This document shows positions 16,425 to 25,353 of a DNA stretch of 64,000 nt, piece by piece. The stretch covers positions 62,001 through 126,000 of the forward strand of contig NZ_VBSL01000016.1 of assembly GCF_006149005.1 (NCBI RefSeq). Reading direction: 5' to 3'. The notes beneath the pieces are model-generated. The model saw only the letters and a program-made list of their open reading frames with translations, made no database searches and was not told the origin of the DNA. The stretch comes from Larkinella sp. C7 (GTDB lineage Bacteria; Bacteroidota; Bacteroidia; Cytophagales; Spirosomataceae). Both the position numbers and the translations under genes were made by a program. Position 1 is the first letter of the stretch; each line of letters begins with the position of its first letter.

Positions 16425-18080
16425 TCAGGCTGGCATGACAATCGTAAACGTAGCCCCGTGATCGGGCGCACTATCCGCCGTAATGATGCCGCCGTGGTTT
16501 TCCACTATTTTTTTGCAGATCGCCAACCCGATTCCGGTTCCTTCAAAGTCTTTCTTGGCGTGTAAACGCTGAAAAATGGCGAAGATTTTTGTGGCGTACC
16601 GGTTATCGAAGCCAATGCCATTGTCCGAAATTTTCAGCTCCAGATACCGCCGGGCTTTGGTCAGACCCGGTATCGAAACCTGGTTTGAGGATAAAAACCG
16701 GTGTGAAATCCGAATCACCGGGGGCGTGTCTTTCCGGGCAAACTTCAGGGCGTTTGTCAACAAGTTCTGGAATACCTGCCGAAACTGGGCCGCTACGACA
16801 GTAGCAACCGGCAGCCCATCGGATTCAATGCTGGCGTTTACCTGCTCGATCTGGTATTCCAGCGATTGAAGAACCTCCTCCAGTAGCCGCTGTAAACTCT
16901 GGTTTTCGAACGTCTGATCGGATGCGATCAGGGAAACCGACAACACATCACCAATCAGTTCGTGCATACGCTGGGCCGCGTCAATGATTTTCGACAAATA
17001 CAGTTGTCCTTCTTCGCTGAGTTGGGTTGCCTGGCTCAGCAGTCGCTCGCCAAAGGTCATTATTTTCCGCAGCGGCTCTTTCAGGTCGTGGCTGGCGATG
17101 TAGGCAAATTCCTGCAAACTGGCGTTCGACTGTTCGAGTCGGCGGTTTTTCTCCTGTGCCTGCCGTTCAGCTTCCACTTTGTCCGTAATATCCAGCGAGA
17201 TGTTCAGCACGTGCTCAACGTTTCCTTCGCCGTTGCGGTCGAAAATGGTACCGTACGTCTGAAACCACCGGTAGTGTCCATTTCGGTGACGCATCCGGTA
17301 GGTAAATTCCGCAACCTGTTCACTTTCAGCCCGTTCTCCGGACAGCCGATTGGCTTTTTCCAGTGCCCGGTTATTGTCTTCCACCAATTTGGGCAGGTCG
17401 TCAGGATGAAGGATGGTCATTAAGAAACTGGCACCCTCCTCCAGCACCTTGCGGGGTGAATAGCCCAGCAATAGTTCAATTCCCTGACTGACAAACAGAT
17501 ACTTCCCGGTATGGATGTTGTACGTCGCAATAATCGCGGGAGCGGTGTCGGTTATTTTCGCATTAAAATGGAGCTGTTCGTTGATGCTGGTATTTAACAA
17601 ACTGATATACTGCGCCATCATCCGGCTTTGCAGTTCGAACGCATACCGATCCAGTTCCCGGATAATCTGAATAAATACCGACAAATCGGTGGTATAGCGC
17701 GGCAAAAAAACCGTCAGAGCCTGTTTCCGAACGTAACTGATGAGGCCCATATCGCTGGTGGCCACCTGGTTCCGGCCAATCATCGGTAGCTGATCCTGCG
17801 CCCAGCGCACCAAGGTCGCGTTGATGTTGGCAACCGTCCGGTTCTCGATGAACGCGGTCAACAATTGCGTAGTCGTTTTCACCGACAGCGCAAGAAGCTG
17901 ATCTTCCGACAGGGACTTATAAAAAGCCAGCATCGGAAGATCGACTTCCCGGAACAAGCGAATAAACTCGGCCGCCAATTCATCGAGGTGGTGTTCCAGG
18001 AGGAATTGGGCAAAACCGGGCAGGTATTCGAAATCCAGTTCATCGGAACCGGATTTCAGGCTATTGAAAGGCACCGGCAA
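16425..18080 (-). CDS. PAS-domain sensor histidine kinase
   Basis: 551 residues from a TTG at 18080. An in-frame stop lies just upstream and the next ATG would remove 49 residues, so the start is uncertain. Order: an all-helical N-terminal region (to about 170) resembling RsbR or globin-like sensors; a PAS domain with PAC motif (about 175-305; ILHPDDLPKL, MRHRNGHYRWFQTYG); a short coiled coil; the HisKA dimerisation helix with the phospho-accepting His331 in ASHDLKEPL; and the ATPase domain (NALKFA, DNGIGFD, GTGIGLAICKKIVENHGG). No membrane segment is seen, so it is a soluble sensor. No response regulator gene is adjacent, so it is an orphan kinase. Confidence 0.88.
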   Translation of the reverse strand: MPVPFNSLKSGSDELDFEYLPGFAQFLLEHHLDELAAEFIRLFREVDLPMLAFYKSLSEDQLLALSVKTTTQLLTAFIENRTVANINATLVRWAQDQLPMIGRNQVATSDMGLISYVRKQALTVFLPRYTTDLSVFIQIIRELDRYAFELQSRMMAQYISLLNTSINEQLHFNAKITDTAPAIIATYNIHTGKYLFVSQGIELLLGYSPRKVLEEGASFLMTILHPDDLPKLVEDNNRALEKANRLSGERAESEQVAEFTYRMRHRNGHYRWFQTYGTIFDRNGEGNVEHVLNISLDITDKVEAERQAQEKNRRLEQSNASLQEFAYIASHDLKEPLRKIMTFGERLLSQATQLSEEGQLYLSKIIDAAQRMHELIGDVLSVSLIASDQTFENQSLQRLLEEVLQSLEYQIEQVNASIESDGLPVATVVAAQFRQVFQNLLTNALKFARKDTPPVIRISHRFLSSNQVSIPGLTKARRYLELKISDNGIGFDNRYATKIFAIFQRLHAKKDFEGTGIGLAICKKIVENHGGIITADSAPDHGATFTIVMPA

Positions 18081-18107
18081 GGTAGTGGTGTTAGAAGTAC
18101 CGATTCT

Positions 18108-19301
18108 CTAGGTCAAATCCCGCTCCGAAATCCGTCCGGTTTGCTTGTCCTTCAGGATCACTTTGTGACGGCCATCGTGCGTAACCTCTTCTTTGATGAG
18201 GTAAAATTCTTCGTCGTAATCGACCAGGGTCGATTCCTGCGTCAGCCCTTCGCGACCGCGCCAAACCGGCAGATTCACCGGCTCCCACTGTTTGGTTTCC
18301 GCCGACCGATAGGCGGCATCCAGAATGGCGTTCACCACGTAGCCGTCGTAGAACGTTTCGGCCGGTTCGCGCCCCTGGTCGGCCGCGTTGAACATGTCCG
18401 TGAACATGTGGTTGTAGCCCAAATCGTTCACTTCGTCGCCGACCGGGAACAGCCAGCCGGTGGTGCTTTCCGCTTTCTCGGCCACGTAATCCGCGCCTTT
18501 TCCGGTCGTGAACATCTCAAAACCGGTACGCAGGAAGTTGTTGATCCAGATGGTGCCTTCCGTGCCCATCACTTCATCGCGCAAATCCATCCCGCCCCGG
18601 AACGTCCAGCTTACTTCAAACTGCCCGATGGCGCCGTTTTCGTATTTCACCAGCGCAATCGCGTGGTCCTCGGCGTCGATGGGTTTCACCTGCGTGGCCG
18701 CCCAGCACATCACCTCAACGGGTCGGACGTCCTTGCCGATAAAATTCCGGGCAATCTCGACGCAATGGCAACCGAGGTCGAGCATACAACCGCCACCGGC
18801 CTGCTCCTTGTCCCAAAACCAGTCGCTGTGCGGTCCCGGATGCGTTTCGCGGGATTTGGCCCAGAGAATCCGGCCCAGTGCCCCATTCTTCACACTCTCC
18901 AGCGCTTTCAGGAATTTAGGCGTGTAGCAGAGGTCTTCCAGATACCCGGCAAAAATACCGGCTTCTTCCACGGCCTTCATCATCCGCAAAGCCTCGTCGG
19001 CGTTGCGTCCCAGCGGTTTGGTGCTCACCACCGCTTTTTTGTGTTTGACACACAGCATGACGGCGGCTTCGTGGATGTTGTTGGGCAGCGCAATGCACAC
19101 CATATCGACTTCTGGATTGGCAATCACTTCTTCCATATCCGTCCCCCAGATGGAACAGCCGTAGTCGTTGGCAAATTTTTTAGCACTTTCTTCCCGGCGG
19201 GCGTAGATGGCAACCACCCGGTCACGTCCGCGTTGACCGTGGATCGATTCGGCATAAAACCGGCCAATGAAGCCGGAACCCAGCATGGCAATTTTTCGCA
19301 T
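18108..19301 (-). CDS. Gfo/Idh/MocA family oxidoreductase
   Basis: 397 residues. The N-terminal Rossmann fold opens with [20 protein letters not shown], and the conserved lysine lies in [13 protein letters not shown] (replacing the usual EKP). The C-terminal alpha/beta domain carries [21 protein letters not shown], where His and Asp take part in catalysis. The family performs NAD(P)-dependent oxidation or reduction of sugars, inositols and keto-sugars. The last 60 residues ([18 protein letters not shown] onward) are a charged extension beyond the usual end. No leader is present, so it is cytoplasmic. It ends 27 bp from the kinase gene and is divergent from the TonB receptor operon. Confidence 0.87.
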   Translation of the reverse strand: MRKIAMLGSGFIGRFYAESIHGQRGRDRVVAIYARREESAKKFANDYGCSIWGTDMEEVIANPEVDMVCIALPNNIHEAAVMLCVKHKKAVVSTKPLGRNADEALRMMKAVEEAGIFAGYLEDLCYTPKFLKALESVKNGALGRILWAKSRETHPGPHSDWFWDKEQAGGGCMLDLGCHCVEIARNFIGKDVRPVEVMCWAATQVKPIDAEDHAIALVKYENGAIGQFEVSWTFRGGMDLRDEVMGTEGTIWINNFLRTGFEMFTTGKGADYVAEKAESTTGWLFPVGDEVNDLGYNHMFTDMFNAADQGREPAETFYDGYVVNAILDAAYRSAETKQWEPVNLPVWRGREGLTQESTLVDYDEEFYLIKEEVTHDGRHKVILKDKQTGRISERDLT

Positions 19302-19344
19302 GTGTCGAAGGAAATTTAAGCGAATAAATTCAATCCTGCAAAAA

Positions 19345-19362
19345 ATTTAGACAAGTCTAAAT
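19345..19362. promoter_or_regulatory. Dyad operator ATTTAGAC-AA-GTCTAAAT, metalloregulator-like
   Basis: Two perfect 8-bp arms flank AA. The dyad lies 8 bp upstream of a TATATTTG promoter box and covers the place where the -33 box should be, an arrangement that favours repression. The form resembles TTAG-type dyads bound by DtxR/MntR-family metal sensors; which regulator binds here is inference. Confidence 0.65.
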
Positions 19363-19370
19363 CTATTCTC

Positions 19371-19378
19371 TATATTTG
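19371..19378 (+). promoter_or_regulatory. Bacteroidota -7 promoter box TATATTTG
   Basis: An exact match to TAnnTTTG, 45 bp before the start codon of the small membrane protein. The -33 position has no good TTTG match and is occupied by the dyad. Confidence 0.6.
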
Positions 19379-19422
19379 TTAAAATGGTTACAGACGCAAT
19401 CTACAACTTATTATAAAGAGCC

Positions 19423-19788
19423 ATGTACTGGTTGCCGGTTTATCGACGAAAAATTGCCCGCGTCCTGCTGATTCTCTTCAGCCTGATGATGGTCAATTCG
19501 GTGGTTTTCCGGCACGCGCACAAACTGGCCAGCGGGCGGATTATCGTTCACGCCCACCCTTTCAAGCCCGTTGGCGACAGTCCCTACCAGCCCAATACGC
19601 ACACGACCAACGAGTTAGTCTGGCTCGAAAACTTTACCAACGTTCTCTATGACGGCCTGACGCCGTTCGTATTTGCCTGCATCGTTCTGACCGCACCGGC
19701 CATCCAGCGGTTTTGGTCGGTTTATACGTTTCAGAGTGCGTACGTCTTCCCCTACTTCTCCCGCCGGGGTCCGCCGGTTGTCGGATGA
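19423..19788 (+). CDS. Small His-rich membrane protein ahead of a TonB receptor
   Basis: 121 residues with one N-terminal membrane segment (ARVLLILFSLMMVNSVVF) and a second hydrophobic stretch near 75-100 (LTPFVFACIVLTAP). Between them lies a histidine-rich stretch, FRHAHKLASGRIIVHAHPF followed by NTHTTNE, likely facing the periplasm. Short proteins with such HxH clusters occur beside TonB receptors in Bacteroidota and may bind a transition metal, but I know of no assigned function. Promoter and dyad operator lie directly upstream; the receptor gene follows after 144 bp, probably in one transcript. Confidence 0.65.
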   Translation: MYWLPVYRRKIARVLLILFSLMMVNSVVFRHAHKLASGRIIVHAHPFKPVGDSPYQPNTHTTNELVWLENFTNVLYDGLTPFVFACIVLTAPAIQRFWSVYTFQSAYVFPYFSRRGPPVVG

Positions 19789-19932
19789 TCGTTTCCTGAT
19801 GAATCGCACCCGCGATTCCTTTTCATTGCCCTGCTGCCAGTAGCTTTGATGCGTATCGGTTTGTAACCGTTTGAATCATCGCGTATTGCCAGCATTCGGG
19901 CCTTCATTCCTTCTGATCGATCCCATACAACC

Positions 19933-22230
19933 ATGTTCAAAACGATATACCTATCGGTTCTGTTTATTTTAGGCAGTACCTTCTTTGCCCGTGCCCAGTC
20001 GACGGCCACCGTCGAAGGCAAAGTAATTTCCAAACAGAAACCGGTCGAACTGGCCACGGTGGCGCTGAAAGGCACCCGGTTCGGCGTTCTGACCGACACA
20101 TCGGGGGCTTTTCGCCTGACCGGTATACCGGCGGGTCGCTACCAGCTGGTGGTTTCGCTGGTGGGATTTGACAGTTTTCAGAAAACCGTGAACGTAACGG
20201 CGGGCCAGACTATTCGCCAGAATGTCGATCTGCGCGAAGCCGCCAACACGCTGGGCGAAGTGGTCATTACGGGAACGATGAAGGAAGTTTCCAAACTGGA
20301 AAGCCCCGTTCCGGTGGAGATTTATACGCCGAAATTTTTCCAGAAAAACCCCACGCCCAATATTTACGACGCCCTGCAAACCATTAACGGCGTTCGGCCC
20401 CAGTTGAACTGCAACGTCTGCAACACCGGCGACATTCACATCAACGGGCTGGAAGGGCCGTATACGATGGTGCTGCTCGACGGGATGCCGATTGTGAGCT
20501 CGCTGTCGACCGTGTACGGTTTATCCGGGATTCCGAATTCGCTGGTGGAGCGGGTTGAGGTGGTGAAAGGCCCGGCGTCGACGCTCTACGGTTCGGAAGC
20601 GGTGGCCGGTTTGATCAACATCATCACGAAAAATCCGCTGAAAGCGCCGACCGTGACGGCGGATGTGTTCGGCACGAGTTGGCAGGAATACAACGCGGAT
20701 CTGGGCGTGAAATACCGGGTCGGAAAAGCCAATTCGCTGATCGGTTTGAATTATTACAACTACCAGAATCCGTACGACAAAAACAATGATGGATTTACGG
20801 ATGTGACGCTGCAACACCGGATTTCGGTGTTCAATAAATGGCAGTTCGAACGGAAAGAAAACCGCCAGGCCAGCATTGCCGGACGGTATTTCTACGAAAA
20901 CCGCTGGGGCGGTCAAACCAACTGGACGCCCGAGCTCCGGGGCACGGACAGCCTGTATGCTGAAAGCATTTACACGAAACGACTGGAACTGATTGGCTCT
21001 TACCAACTTCCGACGACGGAAAACATCACGCTCCAGTCGTCGTACAACAGCCACAACCAGAATTCGTATTATGGCACGACTTCCTTCAACGCGACCCAGC
21101 GGATCTTTTTTGCCCAGTTGCTGTGGACGAAGGAATTTAACAGCCGGGTTAGCCTGCTGGTCGGAACGCCCTTCCGCTACACCTTTTACGACGACAACAC
21201 GCCAGCCACCCAATCGGCCGATTCGCTGCGCCCCACCAACCAGCCCGACCGGACGGTTTTGCCCGGCGTCTTCGTGCAGCCCGAGTTTACGTTCAATGAA
21301 AAACATAAACTGCTGCTGGGTTTGCGCTATGACTACAATTCGCGGCACGGCAACATCCTGACGCCCCGGTTTTCGTACAAATGGGCACCCAACCGCGACA
21401 ACATCATCCGGCTGAATGCCGGAACGGGGTACCGGGTTGTCAACCTCTTTACCGAAGACCACGCGGCCCTGACCGGCGCCCGGCAGGTGGTGGTACAGGA
21501 TGAATTGAAACCCGAACGAAGCTGGAATGTGAACCTGAACTACACCAAACAGATTGTGTTCGGGAGCGGTTTTCTGGGCATCGACGCATCGCTGTTTTAC
21601 ACCTATTTTACCAACCGCATCATTGCCGACTACGACACCGACCCCAACAAGATTTTCTTCGACAACCTGAACGGCCATTCGACGTCCAAGGGTGTCAGTG
21701 TGAATTTGGACGCCAATTTTGCGTTTCCGCTGAAAGTCAACGCCGGTTTTACGCTCATGGACGTGTATAAAGTGGAAGACGATGCCGACGGAAAAGCCGT
21801 TAAAACCCGCCAGTTGCTGACCGAACGTGTCACCGGTACCTGGACGGTTTCGTATGATTTCGGACGCGGTTTTTCGACGGACTACACGGGCAATCTGTAC
21901 GGCCCGATGCGGTTGCCGCTGCTGAGTTCCGACGATCCGCGGGCCGAATATTCGCCCACCTGGAGTATTCAGAACATTCAGTTGACCAAAAAATTCAACA
22001 GTGGTTTCGAGATTTATGGCGGGGTTAAAAACCTGCTGAATTTTACGCCCCCGGCCAACAGCATTGCCCGCGCCAACGATCCGTTCGACAAGCGCGTCGT
22101 GTTCGATCGGAACGGGCAGGTGGTGGCGACGCCCGATAATCCATACCGGCTGACCTTCGACCCGAACTACGTCTTTGCTCCGAATCAGGGCATCCGCGGT
22201 TTTCTGGGCATCCGTTATACGGTTCGGTAA
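19933..22230 (+). CDS. TonB-dependent outer-membrane receptor, probable metal or metal-chelate uptake
   Basis: 765 residues: signal peptide (ending FFARAQ), a CarboxypepD-regulatory-like beta-sandwich (about 27-110), then a plug domain with INGLEGPYTMVLLDGMPIV and VEVVKGPASTLYGSEAVAGL, and a 22-stranded barrel ending with an aromatic-rich strand (FLGIRYTVR). The size fits metal and siderophore receptors rather than the larger SusC type, and no SusD gene follows. Near the plug start is a cysteine pair in RPQLNCNVCNTGDIH that could bind metal or form a disulfide. Together with the His-rich neighbour and the metalloregulator-like dyad this suggests metal or haem uptake; the ligand is not certain. 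Confidence 0.82.
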   Translation: MFKTIYLSVLFILGSTFFARAQSTATVEGKVISKQKPVELATVALKGTRFGVLTDTSGAFRLTGIPAGRYQLVVSLVGFDSFQKTVNVTAGQTIRQNVDLREAANTLGEVVITGTMKEVSKLESPVPVEIYTPKFFQKNPTPNIYDALQTINGVRPQLNCNVCNTGDIHINGLEGPYTMVLLDGMPIVSSLSTVYGLSGIPNSLVERVEVVKGPASTLYGSEAVAGLINIITKNPLKAPTVTADVFGTSWQEYNADLGVKYRVGKANSLIGLNYYNYQNPYDKNNDGFTDVTLQHRISVFNKWQFERKENRQASIAGRYFYENRWGGQTNWTPELRGTDSLYAESIYTKRLELIGSYQLPTTENITLQSSYNSHNQNSYYGTTSFNATQRIFFAQLLWTKEFNSRVSLLVGTPFRYTFYDDNTPATQSADSLRPTNQPDRTVLPGVFVQPEFTFNEKHKLLLGLRYDYNSRHGNILTPRFSYKWAPNRDNIIRLNAGTGYRVVNLFTEDHAALTGARQVVVQDELKPERSWNVNLNYTKQIVFGSGFLGIDASLFYTYFTNRIIADYDTDPNKIFFDNLNGHSTSKGVSVNLDANFAFPLKVNAGFTLMDVYKVEDDADGKAVKTRQLLTERVTGTWTVSYDFGRGFSTDYTGNLYGPMRLPLLSSDDPRAEYSPTWSIQNIQLTKKFNSGFEIYGGVKNLLNFTPPANSIARANDPFDKRVVFDRNGQVVATPDNPYRLTFDPNYVFAPNQGIRGFLGIRYTVR

Positions 22231-22418
22231 AGGACACTACCTGGTGCAACGATTGTCGGTTTGATCCTGTCCTTACCACTGAATCTAACCGGCTCAAACA
22301 ATTTAACGGCTGGATCGTTTATTGGAAAAATTCTATTTCAATCGCTGGATTTTTTAAATTATTGTATCGAATAATAGAACAATAACAAGAAAGCCCAGTT
22401 TTAATGATTTGATAACCA

Positions 22419-22448
22419 TTGCATTACTCATTTTTCCATATAAATTTA
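22419..22448 (+). promoter_or_regulatory. Candidate promoter for the CBM48 gene
   Basis: TTG (22419-22421) is followed by exactly 19 nt and then TAAATTTA (22441-22448), one mismatch from TAnnTTTG. The start codon is 29 bp downstream. The rest of the 246-bp gap after the TonB receptor is AT-rich with no other structure I can name. Confidence 0.5.
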
Positions 22449-22476
22449 CAACCGTAAACCAAACACTCTACTCTAT

Positions 22477-22788
22477 ATGGCACTTGCAAAACAGTATGTA
22501 AAAAGCAAGCCTACAATTTGCAAAGTAACGTTTACGCTGCCTGCTGACGCCGTTAATGGTGCGAAAGCGGTTGCTTTGGTTGGTGATTTTAACGGCTGGG
22601 ATGCGTCGGCTACGGCTCTGAAGAAACAAAAAGACGGTTCATACAAAACAACGGTTGAACTTCCGGTGGGTCAGGAAACGCAGTTCCGCTATCTGATCGA
22701 TGGGGCAACCTGGTTGAACGATTCGGAAGCCGATAAGTACATTAGCAGCGGAGTTTCCGCTGACGAAAATTCGGTGGTTGCTTTGTAA
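22477..22788 (+). CDS. Stand-alone CBM48/isoamylase N-terminal-like glycogen-binding protein
   Basis: 103 residues forming one early-set beta-sandwich. The diagnostic features are VALVGDFNGWDASATALKK, the DGSYKTTVELP turn, and FRYLIDGATWLNDSEADKY, which match CBM48/AMPK-type glycogen-binding domains. No catalytic domain is attached and no signal peptide is seen, so it is a cytoplasmic single-domain protein. It may bind glycogen or maltodextrin, or act as a small partner of a glycogen enzyme elsewhere. It has its own promoter-like sequence and a strong terminator and stands as a monocistronic unit. Confidence 0.85.
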   Translation: MALAKQYVKSKPTICKVTFTLPADAVNGAKAVALVGDFNGWDASATALKKQKDGSYKTTVELPVGQETQFRYLIDGATWLNDSEADKYISSGVSADENSVVAL

Positions 22789-22824
22789 TTGATTTCCATT
22801 TCGTGTCCACAGTCGGACGCGTGT

Positions 22825-22858
22825 GATAGCCCGACCGTAAGATCGGGCTATCTTGTTT
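22825..22858 (+). terminator. Intrinsic terminator of the CBM48 gene
   Basis: The 10-bp stem GATAGCCCGA (22825-22834) pairs with TCGGGCTATC (22843-22852) around an 8-nt loop and is followed by TTGTTT. Confidence 0.85.
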
Positions 22859-22926
22859 ATCAGGGATCTGACCGTAGTTTTGGGGTTTGGTGGCCGTAGT
22901 CAGCCACAACGAACCTCCGCCCGAGC

Positions 22927-24348
22927 ATGAGAAAATACGTCAACAGACTCCTCCTTGTCCTTTTAAGTGGTTTTTTATACCCGGTTTTCGGGCAGAAAAA
23001 ACCGATGAATGTGCTGGTTCTTTATTCCGACGATCAGCGGTACAACACGATTCACACCCTGGGAAATGACGCCATTCTGACGCCCAATCTGGATCGCCTG
23101 GTGAAAAAGGGGGTCGCCTTTACGCGGGCGCAGACGATGGGCGGACTACACGGTGCGCTCTGTGCGCCAAGCCGGGCGATGCTGCACACGGGTCGTTACT
23201 TACACAGTTTACACAAAACCGGCGATGTGATTCCCAAAGAACACACCACCCTGCCCGAATACCTCCGAACGAAAGGATACCAAACGTACGCGATTGGCAA
23301 ATGGCACAACGACAAAGCTTCGTTTTCGAGGAGTTATGAAGGGGGTGCCGCCCTGTTTTTCGGCGGCATGCACCTCCCGGAAAAAGGCGGTCAGGAACAT
23401 CCGCAGTATGTCAATTTTGACCCCTCCGGGCAATTTAAGGAGCCTACTAAAAAGGCCGATGTGTATTCGTCGGAACTGTATGCCAACGAAGCCATCGCCT
23501 TTCTGAATAACCAAAAACCGGAAAACCGTCCCTTTTACTGCTACGTTGCCTTCACTTCACCCCACGACCCGCGCACCCCGCCGGAAGCGTTTCGGAAGTT
23601 ATACCCGAAAGACCGGATGAAATTGCCCGCTAATTTTCTCCCGCAGCACCCCTTCGACAATGGAGAACTGAACGTGCGCGATGAAAAACTGCTGCCGCGA
23701 CCTTTAACGGAAGAACAGGCGAAGGAGGAACTTGCGCTCTATTACGGCATGATTTCGGAGTTGGATGCCCAGGTTGGCCGGATTCTGGATGTGCTGGAAA
23801 AGAACGGTTTACTCGAAACGACACTGATCGTTTTTGCGGGCGACAACGGCCTGGCGGTGGGCAGTCACGGACTGCTAGGCAAACAGAATCTGTATGAACA
23901 CAGTATGCGCGTACCGCTGATCATGAGCCATCCGGCCCTGCCGCAAAACAGACGCGTCGATGCACTGGCCTATCTGGCTGATATTTTCCCAACGGTGACG
24001 GATTTTCTCGGCCTGCCGGTTCCGGCAACGGTTGAAAGTCAGACTTTGCTCCCCTTTATCAATGGAACCAAAAAGCCGGGCCGGGCGTCGGTTTATTACG
24101 CCTACCGGGATTTTCAGCGGGCCGTGCGAACCCACGACAACTGGAAACTGATCAAATACAACGTCAATCGGCAGGAAACCACACAGTTATTCGACCTCAA
24201 TAAAGACCCCTACGAAGTTCACAACCTGGCGAACAACCCGGTTTTTGCGAAAAAAAAGAAGCTGCTGGAAAACCGCCTGATCAGCGAGATGCAGACCTAT
24301 CACGATTTTCTGGACCTCAGCCAGCCTGATTGGGGGAAGCAACCGTGA
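22927..24348 (+). CDS. Secreted sulfatase, Cys-type
   Basis: 473 residues with a signal peptide ending near FGQ. The sulfatase signature is LCAPSRAMLHTGR, with Cys79 as the residue converted to formylglycine. Metal-binding acids are in LYSDDQRYN at the start and FAGDNGLAVGSHGLLGKQN later, and the KWHND histidine is in place. Family S1 sulfatases remove sulfate esters from polysaccharides. The nearest PUL genes are on the other strand, converging on it. A CxPSR cysteine needs a maturase (FGE or anSME), and none is present in the window. Confidence 0.9.
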   Translation: MRKYVNRLLLVLLSGFLYPVFGQKKPMNVLVLYSDDQRYNTIHTLGNDAILTPNLDRLVKKGVAFTRAQTMGGLHGALCAPSRAMLHTGRYLHSLHKTGDVIPKEHTTLPEYLRTKGYQTYAIGKWHNDKASFSRSYEGGAALFFGGMHLPEKGGQEHPQYVNFDPSGQFKEPTKKADVYSSELYANEAIAFLNNQKPENRPFYCYVAFTSPHDPRTPPEAFRKLYPKDRMKLPANFLPQHPFDNGELNVRDEKLLPRPLTEEQAKEELALYYGMISELDAQVGRILDVLEKNGLLETTLIVFAGDNGLAVGSHGLLGKQNLYEHSMRVPLIMSHPALPQNRRVDALAYLADIFPTVTDFLGLPVPATVESQTLLPFINGTKKPGRASVYYAYRDFQRAVRTHDNWKLIKYNVNRQETTQLFDLNKDPYEVHNLANNPVFAKKKKLLENRLISEMQTYHDFLDLSQPDWGKQP

Positions 24349-24360
24349 TTCAACCATCGA

Positions 24361-24395
24361 ATGGCGTGCCAGTCGGTGGAAGACTGGCACGCCAT
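24361..24395. terminator. Bidirectional hairpin between convergent genes
   Basis: The perfect 14-bp stem ATGGCGTGCCAGTC (24361-24374) pairs with its complement at 24382-24395 around a 7-nt loop. It lies between the sulfatase stop (24348) and the isomerase stop (24401). No long T-run follows on either side, so termination would rest on the strong GC-rich stem. Confidence 0.75.
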
Positions 24396-24400
24396 GCATA

Positions 24401-25339
24401 CTAAACCGTAAAACTGTCCGACTCGACGTAGGCTTTGATCAAAGCCGTTTCGCCTTCTTTCCCCGGATAGGCATTGCCATGTTCCATGCCCCAGATAAAG
24501 TCCTTGTTTTCGGCTTTACCTTTCTCGTACACGTGTTTGAAAACGTTCTTGTAATTGATTTCGCCCGTCGTCGGTTCCTTCCGGCCCGGATTGTCGCCGA
24601 TCTGGAAATAGCCGATTTCGCTCCAGCACCAGTCGATGTGCGGAATGATGTGCCCTTCGTTTTTCTGCATGTGGTAGACGTCGAACAGGATTTTGCAGGC
24701 CGGACTGTTGACCGCGCGGCAAATTTCGTAGGTCTGGTCGGAAGTGCGTAAAAACAGGTTGGGCGTGTCGCTCAGCGGTTCCAGCACCATCGTCAGGTTA
24801 TGCGGAGCCAGAATGTCGGAGCCCCGGCGCAGGGCGTCGATCACGTGGCCGGTTTGAATGCCGATGGGTAGATTGCGCTGGAAATCACCGGGAACCACCG
24901 TCATGAATTTCGCATTCACGCGTTTGGCCACCTCGACGGCTTTTTTGCAGCCGTTCAGAAAAATGTCGATGAACTCCTGCTTGCCAGCCGCCAGCGTATT
25001 CTGACCATTTCCGCCCTTATCGACCACAAAAACGCCCATTTTCATGCCCAGGCGGGTCATTTCCTTCGCGATTTTCTCCTGCTCCTCCACCGGACGGCCC
25101 ATCATGCCGTTGTCTTCCAGGGCCGTAAAACCGTTGTCGGCCATGAATTTTAGCTGGTCGATCACATCTTTCCCGGCACTGTTCGTAAACATCCCGAAGT
25201 GGGGGGCATATTGTAATTTGAACTTGTTTTTCACCACCGTCTGCGGCTGTACAGCGTTCGTACCCGCCAGGGCATTGCCGGCAAGCGTCGCACCGACAAG
25301 GCCTAACGTTGATTTGACAAAATCGCGTCGTTGAATCAT
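24401..25339 (-). CDS. TIM-barrel hydroxypyruvate isomerase-like protein with TAT leader
   Basis: 312 residues starting MIQRRDFVKSTLGLVGATLAGNALA, a twin-arginine-type leader. The AP-endonuclease-2 barrel shows EDNGMMGR, the metal-site glutamate region MVLEPLSDTP, FDVYHMQ with Asp and His, FQIGDNPGR and WGMEHGN. This arrangement is closest to hydroxypyruvate isomerase and related sugar epimerases. It is the last gene of locus 1, 14 bp after the cytochrome gene, so it probably acts on the oxidised sugar made by the periplasmic chain encoded upstream. The exact substrate is not evident. Confidence 0.83.
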   Translation of the reverse strand: MIQRRDFVKSTLGLVGATLAGNALAGTNAVQPQTVVKNKFKLQYAPHFGMFTNSAGKDVIDQLKFMADNGFTALEDNGMMGRPVEEQEKIAKEMTRLGMKMGVFVVDKGGNGQNTLAAGKQEFIDIFLNGCKKAVEVAKRVNAKFMTVVPGDFQRNLPIGIQTGHVIDALRRGSDILAPHNLTMVLEPLSDTPNLFLRTSDQTYEICRAVNSPACKILFDVYHMQKNEGHIIPHIDWCWSEIGYFQIGDNPGRKEPTTGEINYKNVFKHVYEKGKAENKDFIWGMEHGNAYPGKEGETALIKAYVESDSFTV

Positions 25340-25353
25340 GATAAAGGAAGGTT

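Noticed and set aside
19405-19415. Second GntR operator before the His-rich membrane protein
   Set aside because: AACTTATTATA matches the left half of the 15624 palindrome, but the right half is missing and AT-rich 11-mers recur by chance; noted only as a weak match.
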